DNA of 14,543 nt from positions 1 to 14,543 of the forward strand of contig JANYFI010000761.1 in assembly GCA_025362765.1 (NCBI GenBank). The letters run 5' to 3'. The DNA is from Ferruginibacter sp. Lineage in GTDB: Bacteria; Bacteroidota; Bacteroidia; Chitinophagales; Chitinophagaceae. The notes under the pieces are model-generated. The model saw only the letters and a program-made list of their open reading frames with translations. It was not told the origin of the DNA and ran no database searches. Shown here one piece after another: positions 1 to 5,916 of this stretch (its first letter is position 1; each line of letters opens with the position of its first letter). Made by a program: the position numbers and the translations under genes.

Positions 1-1
1 A

Positions 2-550
2 ACCTCCATTGGTGATAAAGATGCTTTTAATAAACTCATCAACGTAGGTAAAAAAATGGGTGGCGAAGCCTTTGGAGATGCTGGCAATGCGCCTTTTGCT
101 TACAATAGCAACGGCACTTATTTTGCTATTGCCAACAACAAGGAAACAGCGGATAAATACCTGGCAGGAACCAATAGCAATGTGGATTTTATTAATAAAA
201 TAAGTGGTCAGGCATTTGCCGGTTACCTTAATATTCATCTGTTGCTAAAATCTTTTGAAAAAGAGGCTACCAAAGACAGCAGTGCCAGCGCGGCTTACGA
301 CGCCTCTTTAAAACTGTGGGATAATGTGTTAATAAAAGGGGGCGATATAAAAGACGATGGCATTTCCCAGACCATTGAAGTGAACCTAGTAGATAAAACA
401 ACCAACAGTTTGAAACAGCTAAACCAATATGCTGCTACACTAACTGAAATTTATAAGGCAAGAAAAGAAAAAGAAAAAGCAATGGAAGCCGCTTTTGATA
501 GCAAGCTGCCTGCTGAAGATATAGTGGCTCCACCCGCTTCAATAAAATAA
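2..550 (+). CDS. DUF4836-like protein, 3' part only
   Basis: The reading frame is already open at base 2 and runs to a TAA at 548-550, so only the C-terminal ~182 residues are present and the start lies outside the window. The visible part begins TSIGDKDAFNKLINVGKKMG and is rich in Asn, Lys and Ala. It has no membrane helix, and its end is charged (KARKEKEKAMEAAF) before a short Pro/Ala tail. The style (GDKDAFNKL, 'FAGYLNIHLLL', long Ala/Lys tail) matches my memory of Bacteroidota DUF4836 proteins, which are usually secreted or lipid-anchored and of unknown role. An internal ATG at 56 is not a credible start, because the upstream codons continue the same protein. It is followed by a strong hairpin terminator, so it is probably transcribed apart from the ABC genes downstream. 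Family assignment is from recall; no function is claimed. Confidence 0.65.
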   Translation, partial: TSIGDKDAFNKLINVGKKMGGEAFGDAGNAPFAYNSNGTYFAIANNKETADKYLAGTNSNVDFINKISGQAFAGYLNIHLLLKSFEKEATKDSSASAAYDASLKLWDNVLIKGGDIKDDGISQTIEVNLVDKTTNSLKQLNQYAATLTEIYKARKEKEKAMEAAFDSKLPAEDIVAPPASIK

Positions 551-564
551 TTGAATTTATTTAC

Positions 565-600
565 AACTGCCAATTCAATCAGTTGAATTGGCAGTTTTCT
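565..600 (+). terminator. Intrinsic terminator after the DUF4836-like gene
   Basis: A perfect 14-bp inverted repeat (AACTGCCAATTCAA at 565-578 and its complement at 583-596) encloses a 4-base loop. The right arm runs into a short T run (TTTT, 595-598). It begins 14 bases after the stop codon at 550, the expected place for a Rho-independent terminator. A TTG that could start the next gene (583) lies inside the right arm, which argues for the later ATG at 613 as that gene's true start. Confidence 0.8.
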
Positions 601-612
601 ATTCTCATTCGT

Positions 613-1254
613 ATGCAAATTTCCCTGCAACAGGTAGTACCTGATTTTTTTGAAACGGGTAAAAGCAACGGTTCCCAACTGTGGAACCAGTCCCTCTCCT
701 TTTCAACCGGCGAAAATATTCATATTGTAGCGCCCAGTGGCAGCGGAAAAACCTCACTCATTCATTTTTTATATGGGTTAAGGAAAGATTACAGTGGCCA
801 TATTTTGTATGATAACAATGACATTAAAAATTTTGATGCGGAAAAATTTTCAACCTGGCGGCAGCAAAACATCAGCATCATTTTCCAGGATCTACGCTTG
901 TTTACCCAACAAACGGTATTGGAAAACCTGGAGATAAAAAGACTGCTCTTTCCTTATCACAAAGAAAGCAGGATAACGGCCATGGCAAAGCGCCTGGGCA
1001 TTGAAAATAAATTGACTAAACTTTGCAGCACCTGTAGTTATGGCGAACAGCAACGCATAGCGATTATCCGTGCATTGCAGCAGCCGTTTGACTTTTTATT
1101 GCTGGATGAACCCTTTAGTCACCTGGATGAAAACAACCGCCAAAAAGCCATGGAATTGATGCAGGAGGAAGCCACGGAAAGAAAAGCCGCCATCATTTTA
1201 ACCGACTTAAAAAAGATAGACTATTTTCAGGCAGAAAGAATGTTGTACTTGTAA
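613..1254 (+). CDS. ABC transporter ATP-binding protein (LolD/MacB-like)
   Basis: This is a 213-residue ATPase, the usual length for a stand-alone nucleotide-binding subunit. Visible motifs are Walker A (APSGSGKTS, residues 40-48), Q-loop (Q92 in IIFQD), a degenerate signature (SYGEQ, about 142-146, instead of LSGGQ), Walker B (FLLLDEP, D165/E166) and D-loop (SHLD, 169-172). The switch-histidine position appears to be Asp198 (ILTD instead of the usual TH), which is odd for a fully active ATPase. The ATG at 613 was chosen because the upstream TTG (583) lies in the terminator stem. The FtsX-type permease follows 100 bases later on the same strand, so the two very likely form one inner-membrane complex of the LolCDE/MacB/FtsEX superfamily, which drives periplasmic processes or lipoprotein and peptide export. 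The substrate is unknown. The ABC ATPase call is secure; the subfamily is inferred from the neighbour. Confidence 0.9.
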   Translation: MQISLQQVVPDFFETGKSNGSQLWNQSLSFSTGENIHIVAPSGSGKTSLIHFLYGLRKDYSGHILYDNNDIKNFDAEKFSTWRQQNISIIFQDLRLFTQQTVLENLEIKRLLFPYHKESRITAMAKRLGIENKLTKLCSTCSYGEQQRIAIIRALQQPFDFLLLDEPFSHLDENNRQKAMELMQEEATERKAAIILTDLKKIDYFQAERMLYL

Positions 1255-1323
1255 AATAGTTGACAGTTGAAAGGTGACAGATTGCAGATTTTTTCAGAGT
1301 TGTATTAAAGTTAGTACAGAAAA

Positions 1324-1349
1324 AATTCTTAATTTTTAATTCTTAATTT
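1324..1349. repeat. Short tandem AT-rich direct repeat in the ATPase-permease gap
   Basis: The 12-mer AATTCTTAATTT occurs at 1324-1335 and again at 1338-1349, a 14-base period, ending five bases before the permease ATG. Just upstream (about 1259-1290) is a degenerate run of TTGACAG/GTGACAG-like units. Low-complexity spacers of this sort are common between genes in this phylum as I recall. It could affect spacing or translation of the permease, but no function is visible. Confidence 0.5.
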
Positions 1350-1354
1350 CCAAA

Positions 1355-2539
1355 ATGCCGCTTTCCTACAAAAATATCGCTCCCTTTTTAAAGGCCGGTC
1401 AAAATAAAGTAAGCCGCTGGCTTAGTTATATCGGGTTGGGTGTAGGCGTGTTATTGTTGCTGAGTTCGGTGCAGATGTACACCAATATCAATCACCTTAT
1501 CAGGGATAAAAATAGCCGTAAAAGCGGCACCGATTTTATCAGCATTACAAAAACCATCACCAATGACAACATGGGTAAAGACAACCGCTTTACTGATGGG
1601 GATATAAAAGAATTACAGGCGCAACCTTTTATTGACGGCGCCGCGCCGCTAAAAGCCAATGCGTTTAAAGTTACGGCCAATGCAGGCAACATGATTCCCT
1701 TTAGCACAGATGTTTTTGTAGAAGCATTGGACAATAATTTTATTGACACAGTGCCATCCGGTTTTAAATGGACTGAAGGCGATGAATTTGTACCGGTAAT
1801 TTTTTCAAGCGAGTTTTTAGAAATGTACAATGTGTTTGCGCCAAGCTGGGATCTGCCGCAGATGTCGGAGAAAACCGCTAGCTCTGTACAACTTTTTTTA
1901 CAATGCCACGGCCGTGATGGCAATCGCCAATACAAGGCAAAAATTGTAGCGTTTAGCGATCGCATCAACAGCATACTGGTGCCAGAAAAATTTTTAGCGC
2001 AACAAAACAAAGCACTGGAAGGCGTTGAAAATGTTCCCGCTTCCAGGGTATTTTTAAAAACAAAAGACGCCAATAATCCACAACTGTTAACTTACCTGGC
2101 AGAGAAAAATTATCATGTAAATAAAGACAAAACAAAATTCGGCCGGGTAAAAGGTGTGTTGCAAGCCATTGTAAGTGGATTAGCCGGCTTTGGAGTACTG
2201 GTGATTTTACTGGCACTCGTACTGTTTTCTTTTTATTTACAACTGATGATTGCCCGCAGCAAAGATAATCTGCAACTATTGCTCACACTGGGTTACAGCC
2301 CCGGCTGGTTAAGCAAAACGGTGGCCCAAAAATGGATACCCGTTTATACCGCTATCATTGTAGCGGCAGTTGTCGCCACACAATTATTACATCTCGGCTT
2401 TCAACATTTTGTAACGCCCGCCAGAGATGAACTGCCTTTGCTGATTGACTGGATAGTTTTGCTGATTGCAATACTTTTATTGGCTTTATCCATCGCTATC
2501 AATTACCGTTTGGTAAAAAAATCACTGCTTAAATTGTAG
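1355..2539 (+). CDS. FtsX-like ABC transporter permease
   Basis: This 394-residue inner-membrane protein has the four-helix layout of the FtsX/LolC/MacB permease superfamily. There is one helix near the N terminus (about residues 22-39, WLSYIGLGVGVLLLLSSV). A large extracytoplasmic domain follows (about 45-262), and then three C-terminal helices (about 272-297, 329-347 and 361-382). The segment between helices 2 and 3 contains ARSKDNLQLLLTLGYSPGWL, which resembles the 'R..ei..L.alGas...i' cytoplasmic coupling loop of FtsX-type permeases. It ends with a basic tail (RLVKKSLLKL). Its partner is the ATPase ending 100 bases upstream. The cargo cannot be read from sequence; lipoprotein release, peptide export or control of cell-wall enzymes are all possible for this superfamily. 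Its stop codon lies within a hairpin shared with the convergent phosphodiesterase gene. Confidence 0.85.
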   Translation: MPLSYKNIAPFLKAGQNKVSRWLSYIGLGVGVLLLLSSVQMYTNINHLIRDKNSRKSGTDFISITKTITNDNMGKDNRFTDGDIKELQAQPFIDGAAPLKANAFKVTANAGNMIPFSTDVFVEALDNNFIDTVPSGFKWTEGDEFVPVIFSSEFLEMYNVFAPSWDLPQMSEKTASSVQLFLQCHGRDGNRQYKAKIVAFSDRINSILVPEKFLAQQNKALEGVENVPASRVFLKTKDANNPQLLTYLAEKNYHVNKDKTKFGRVKGVLQAIVSGLAGFGVLVILLALVLFSFYLQLMIARSKDNLQLLLTLGYSPGWLSKTVAQKWIPVYTAIIVAAVVATQLLHLGFQHFVTPARDELPLLIDWIVLLIAILLLALSIAINYRLVKKSLLKL

Positions 2540-2558
2540 GCATTACATAGTTGCCTAC
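2536..2558. terminator. Possible bidirectional terminator between convergent genes
   Basis: GTAGGCA (2536-2542) and TGCCTAC (2552-2558) form a 7-bp stem with a 9-base loop. The stem contains the stop codons of both the permease (TAG, 2537-2539) and the convergent phosphodiesterase (2555-2557 on the minus strand). On the plus strand a T-rich stretch follows (TTCCTTTCTTTATT). The position between convergent genes suggests termination in both directions, but the stem is short. Confidence 0.45.
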
Positions 2559-3385
2559 CTGATTCCTTTCTTTATTAAAAAATCAATCAATGCCTTCGGA
2601 TGATCTGATTGCAAGCCTGCCAAACCAAGCTTCAATGCAGCATTCCATTGATCTGGTCCTTCTTCCTTCGACTGCACATCGGCCCATATAGGAATATGCT
2701 TTTCCGTTGCGGCTTTTACCGTTTCAGTATTGTACTCGGTATAATCCCCATCCAGTATATCAATATCAAATGTGTGCAGCACTTCATTCATTTCGGCTTT
2801 TGTTTTTACAGCTTTGGGCAAACTGATCATCAATGGCATATTGGGTGCGATGGTGCCCCATTCACCAAACTGGTGCGGCTCGTTGATGTAAACCACCACG
2901 TGATTTTCCATGCCGGCATCCATAATTTCTTTGTAAGTCTGTGCCACCGAAGCCTCTTTAAAATCGAGGTAGATGTTTATTTTGCCCTTGCACGATTGCA
3001 GCACTTCTTTAAAGGTGGGTATAGTATGCAATCCCCATTCCGGATGCGATAGGTCCCTCACTTTTATTTTTCGCAGCGAATCAAATGCATAGCTGCTAAT
3101 TTCACCGGCTTGCCCTGTCATGTGTTCGATGCTGGCATTGTGCATAATCACCAGGTGATTGTCTTTGGTAGTACGCAGGTCAATTTCAATAAAATCGGCG
3201 CCATCTTCAATGGTGTTTTGGTAAGCCGCCAATGTATTTTCCGGCGCATGGGTATGATCGCCGCGATGCGCTATTACAATGGTTTTGTGTTTGGTTACAG
3301 GAAGCGTTGCTGGTTGCGCAACTGCTGCCACAGAAAGCAATGAAATGACTGTGGTAGTAAATAAAAAAGATAAATTCGTCTGCAT
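2555..3385 (-). CDS. Secreted glycerophosphodiester phosphodiesterase (GDPD family)
   Basis: This 276-residue enzyme of the GDPD TIM-barrel family hydrolyses glycerophosphodiesters to glycerol 3-phosphate and an alcohol, with a divalent metal. An N-terminal signal peptide (residues 1-23, ending VAA-VA before QPA) points to the periplasm or outside. Family motifs visible in order are HRG (H40-R41-G42), PENT (48-51), EID (E67 and D69, metal ligands), a second catalytic histidine at H82 and a C-terminal GLQSDHP. The two catalytic histidines and the acidic ligands are present. The residue after the second histidine is Asn83 where many members have Asp (HD), a mild variation. Length matches a single catalytic domain. 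The gene stands alone on the minus strand, convergent with the permease. The family call is strong; the substrate is open, and lipid head-group scavenging is the usual role. Confidence 0.93.
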   Translation of the reverse strand: MQTNLSFLFTTTVISLLSVAAVAQPATLPVTKHKTIVIAHRGDHTHAPENTLAAYQNTIEDGADFIEIDLRTTKDNHLVIMHNASIEHMTGQAGEISSYAFDSLRKIKVRDLSHPEWGLHTIPTFKEVLQSCKGKINIYLDFKEASVAQTYKEIMDAGMENHVVVYINEPHQFGEWGTIAPNMPLMISLPKAVKTKAEMNEVLHTFDIDILDGDYTEYNTETVKAATEKHIPIWADVQSKEEGPDQWNAALKLGLAGLQSDHPKALIDFLIKKGIR

Positions 3386-3486
3386 GCTAATTTTTATTAA
3401 GACTAAAAATAGCTAAAAGATTTTACAATTCATTTACGTTGCCGTTATGTTTTTATTACAGTGCTATTGAAGGCTGCCACTCATTC

Positions 3487-3684
3487 TCACTCTACAATTT
3501 TATCAATTTCGTCATCCGCCTTTTCTTCTTTGGATTTAGTAAAATCATTGTTCAACTGATCTTCAAACCCCTTTTCATCTTTGTTATTACGCACCCCAAA
3601 AAAAATGAGTAGGACAATGGCGCCGATCCCAACATACCTCGTACTGATAATTTTTAAAATAGATGTATTAGAGGCAACAGTCAT
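3487..3684 (-). CDS. Small single-helix membrane protein, unknown
   Basis: A 65-residue reading frame starts at an ATG preceded by an A/T-rich leader (CGTATTTTT). It has one hydrophobic helix at about residues 17-30 (VGIGAIVLLIFFGV) followed by a highly charged tail rich in Asp, Glu and Lys (DEKGFEDQLNND, KSKEEKADDEIDKIVE). A hydrophobic helix followed by a charged soluble tail is the composition of a real small membrane protein rather than chance translation. I do not recognise a family. There is no obvious partner: the neighbouring minus-strand genes are the phosphodiesterase downstream and, upstream, a decayed region with a broken kinase. It could itself be a leftover of a longer gene. Confidence 0.5.
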   Translation of the reverse strand: MTVASNTSILKIISTRYVGIGAIVLLIFFGVRNNKDEKGFEDQLNNDFTKSKEEKADDEIDKIVE

Positions 3685-4078
3685 AAAAATACGGTTTTCG
3701 GTAGCAATTCCGTTAGTGGATATGTGTATTCAACGAGCCTTGTTTGATTGAAAATAGCAGAAAATGAGACTAAAACTTGTATCTCCCCCAAGCGCAGGAT
3801 AAGGTCTGGCCTTTGAATAATGCCCGTTACCATGTTGGCCGAATTGCCAACCCCTATCAATTGCAAACTTAGATTCTTTGCCCATGCTGCCTTGTTGAAG
3901 GTAATGATTTAGCTGATTAATTTTTGCCTGTAGCAGTGCAACTAGTATGGTTACTATTGTTGCTAAAAAAAAGCTGGCTCACTTTCTACACCTTGCCACA
4001 TTTATGGTATGTTTTTTTCCATCTTCAACATCCCTGGGTAAGCAATAATATCCCTACATTCTTTTAGCAGGAAAATAT
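3685..4078. other. Intergenic stretch containing one copy of a diverged repeat
   Basis: About 390 bases lie between the small membrane protein and the broken kinase. The only structure I see is a diverged repeat copy (core 3854-3896; weaker similarity roughly 3770-3920), described separately. A 61-codon minus-strand frame (3681-3866) starts with TTG inside that repeat and looks accidental. No terminator with a clear T tract is seen at the kinase end. Confidence 0.5.
3854..3896. repeat. Diverged interspersed repeat, copy 1
   Basis: The plus strand reads CTATCAATTGCAAACTTAGA, continuing to CTTGTT. It matches 36 of 43 positions of the copy at 5226-5268 in the same orientation. Weaker similarity seems to continue on both sides: an AGCGCAGGATAAGGTC-like block near 3789-3804 corresponds to AGCCGCAGGAATGAGGGTC near 5162-5180, and a TTTAGCTGATTAA block near 3908-3920 corresponds to CTTAGGTAATTAA near 5281-5293. 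The two copies lie on opposite sides of the broken histidine kinase. This was aligned by eye; the outer limits are uncertain. Confidence 0.6.
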
Positions 4079-4967
4079 TTATGGTTTTGAGTGGGCAGCA
4101 TTTTTTAAGATGGTAAAATAAAATGTACTCCCTTTACCCTCTACTGACTCAACCCGAATTTTGCCACCCATACCTTCAATAATTTTCTTTGCAATGGATA
4201 AGCCGATTCCTGTACCCGAATACTCCTCTTTATTGTGCAGTCGTTGGAAAATAATAAATATCCTCTCAAAATATTCTTCTCCGATACCTATTCCATTATC
4301 TGATATAGCAAATTGCCAGAATTTTCCTCTCCTAATTACTGATATAGAAATTTGAGGCGCAACTCCATGCCGGTGATACTTTAAACTATTATTTAGCAGG
4401 TTTTGAAAAACCTGTTGCAAGGGCAATTTACGAGTACTCACCAACGGCAGTTTTTCAACCGTTACTACTGCCTGCACATCTTCAATTTGCTGCCGTTGAA
4501 GAAAAAATATATCATTTACCAACTGGTTCAAATCAACTATTTCTATTTTATCTTCTGTTCTGCCAACTCTTGAGAATTCAAGCAAATCCAGAATAATCTG
4601 GCGCATTCGTTTTCCCCCATCCACCGCAAAGTCAATATATTACCGACCTTTATCGTCTATTATATGGTTGTATTTTTTTTCTAACAATGATAAAAAAACA
4701 GTAATCATTCTCAGCGGTTCCTGCAGGTCGTGCGAGGCTACAAAAACAAATTGTTCCAGCTCGCCATTAGAAAGCGCAAGTTCTTTTGCACTCATTTTAA
4801 GATTTTCGTTTGCAATTAACAATTCGGTTGCACGGTTTTCTTTCTCTTCATTTTCAAAAACAAGTTCTTTAATGGCAATAGTTAATTCCACTACAAGCTT
4901 TGCCTTTTCTTTGAAGTGCAATTTCTTTAGCGGCAAGTGCCAACTTATTATCTTTATTTCTGTCCAT
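4079..4967 (-). pseudogene. Broken sensor histidine kinase (frameshift plus nonsense codon)
   Basis: The full gene can be read from an ATG at 4967 (MDRNKDNKLALAAKEIALQ) but is interrupted twice. A frameshift near 4908-4914 (CTTCAAAGAAAAG, one extra or two missing bases) joins that start to the frame reading KEKAKLVVELTIAIKEL. An in-frame TAA at 4640-4642 then separates ...NHIIDDKGR from YIDFAVDGGKRMR; kinases of this family usually have Gln there, so CAA to TAA is a simple explanation. Everything else is kept: coiled coil (ENEEKENRATELLIANENL), H-box VASHDLQEPLR (His codon 4730-4732), N-box NLLNNSLKYH, G1 DNGIGIG, F box, and G2 GTGIGLSIAKK, ending at TAA 4079-4081. It has no membrane helix, so an ancestor would have been a soluble HisKA/HATPase kinase. 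The lesions look recent because motifs are intact; assembly error is an alternative. Confidence 0.85.
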
Positions 4968-5225
4968 ATTTAGCAGCTAAATTAATCGGGGATATGTAAC
5001 TTATATTCCAGCTTTTGAATAAAATATCAGCAATTGAAATGCTGGAAAAAAAATTAAAGATTGAAAAGGTTAGGAGTATCAGAAAGTTCACTCAATTTTT
5101 TTCATGTACTCACAAACTATGCAATTCATTTTTCATTTCAAAATATAATGTACTTCTTTTCAGCCGCAGGAATGAGGGTCGTCCAAAGTGCGCCAGCCTT
5201 CGTGTGCCGCTTTAATCGTCAGACG

Positions 5226-5268
5226 CTATCACTTGCAAACTTATATTCTTTACCTATGGTGTTTTGTT
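5226..5268. repeat. Diverged interspersed repeat, copy 2
   Basis: The plus strand starts CTATCACTTGCAAACTTATA and ends GTTTTGTT. It matches copy 1 (3854-3896) at 36 of 43 positions, in the same orientation, about 1.37 kb apart. Similar blocks on either side (5162-5180 and 5281-5293) suggest a total unit of roughly 130-150 bp with small indels. On the minus strand one frame reads IGKEYKFASDSV in copy 2 and MGKESKFAIDRG in copy 1, so the repeat may descend from coding sequence, although copy 2 meets a stop directly afterwards. Confidence 0.6.
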
Positions 5269-5856
5269 CACTAAATATGGCTTAGGTAATTAAGTATTAC
5301 ATGTATCAGCATCAATTTATCTTGCAGATTGTGGGGTAAAATTTCATGAACTGTACATTCAATAATTTGCGCACCCTTTCATTTTCATAGGTGCTACACT
5401 AATTGTAATCTGAGTAATAGCCCGGCACAGAAAGGCCATCGCTCCTTACCAAGCCTCATCCCTGCGCATTAGGCAGAAAGTTTCGCTCCAAACCCTTCAC
5501 AAAACGAACGTAAACGCCTCAATGCATGGAGCCTTTAAAGGAAACCTTTTCAATTAACGGGCAGGGTAAAGATGATCGAACTTTGTTCGGGAAGAAGAAT
5601 TTTTGTTAAACCAAGGCATATTCAATAAGTGTAATCAATCTTTCAACAAACGATTTCAATAAAGCAGTTGACATTTTTTTAGGCACTTTTAAATTGTTAT
5701 AACAATACTGCTATTTTCCAGTTTAATACCATCCAAAGCATTGTTTTAAAATAGCCGCTCACTACAAAGGGCAGTATGTTTTTAGTTAACTTAAAAAGTA
5801 AGCTTCCCCGCCAGCTACATATACTGTACTTTCTTGTAATAATAAGCCTGTAAACA

Positions 5857-5872
5857 TTATCTTTAAAGATAA
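5857..5872. promoter_or_regulatory. 16-bp perfect palindrome upstream of the sensor gene
   Basis: TTATCTTTAAAGATAA is a perfect palindrome with no spacer, 14 bases before a likely ATT start (5887) and 44 before the GTG (5917). Its TATCTTTA part also resembles the Bacteroidota -7 element (TAnnTTTG), with a TTG at 5834-5836 as a weak -33 candidate, so promoter and operator could overlap. A chance AT-rich palindrome cannot be excluded. It could bind a dimeric regulator, possibly the LytTR partner, but that is inference only. Confidence 0.35.
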
Positions 5873-5916
5873 CAATACTGCATCCCATTAAAAAGAAATT
5901 CTATTTTATTTACTTC

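Larger units (their letters stand above)
4968..5886. other. Long intergenic region with repeat copy, GC-richer island and palindrome
   Basis: About 920 bases have no convincing gene. In order, it holds: a leader upstream of the broken kinase; repeat copy 2 (core 5226-5268); a segment at about 5395-5560 that is richer in G and C than its surroundings but full of stops in all frames I read; a near-palindromic CCTTTAAAGG at 5532-5541; and an AT-rich lead into the sensor gene with a perfect 16-bp palindrome (5857-5872). The 11-mer AACAATACTGC occurs twice, at 5701 and 5871. Short frames at 5015-5285 (+) cross the repeat and look accidental. The stretch looks like a mixture of decayed sequence and the sensor's promoter region. 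Confidence 0.5.

Noticed and set aside
583..612. TTG start adding ten residues to the ABC ATPase
   Set aside because: The TTG lies in the right arm of the terminator hairpin of the previous gene, and the ATPase fold begins naturally after ATG 613.
3681..3866. 61-codon minus-strand frame overlapping the small membrane protein start
   Set aside because: It starts with TTG inside diverged repeat copy 1, has no recognisable composition, and overlaps the next gene by only four bases by chance.
5015..5285. Two overlapping plus-strand frames of 66 and 74 codons
   Set aside because: They run across repeat copy 2 in conflicting frames and show no domain, signal peptide or plausible leader.
5701..5881. 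11-mer AACAATACTGC repeated at 5701 and 5871
   Set aside because: Too short and AT-rich to claim as a regulatory repeat, and no further copies were seen around either site.
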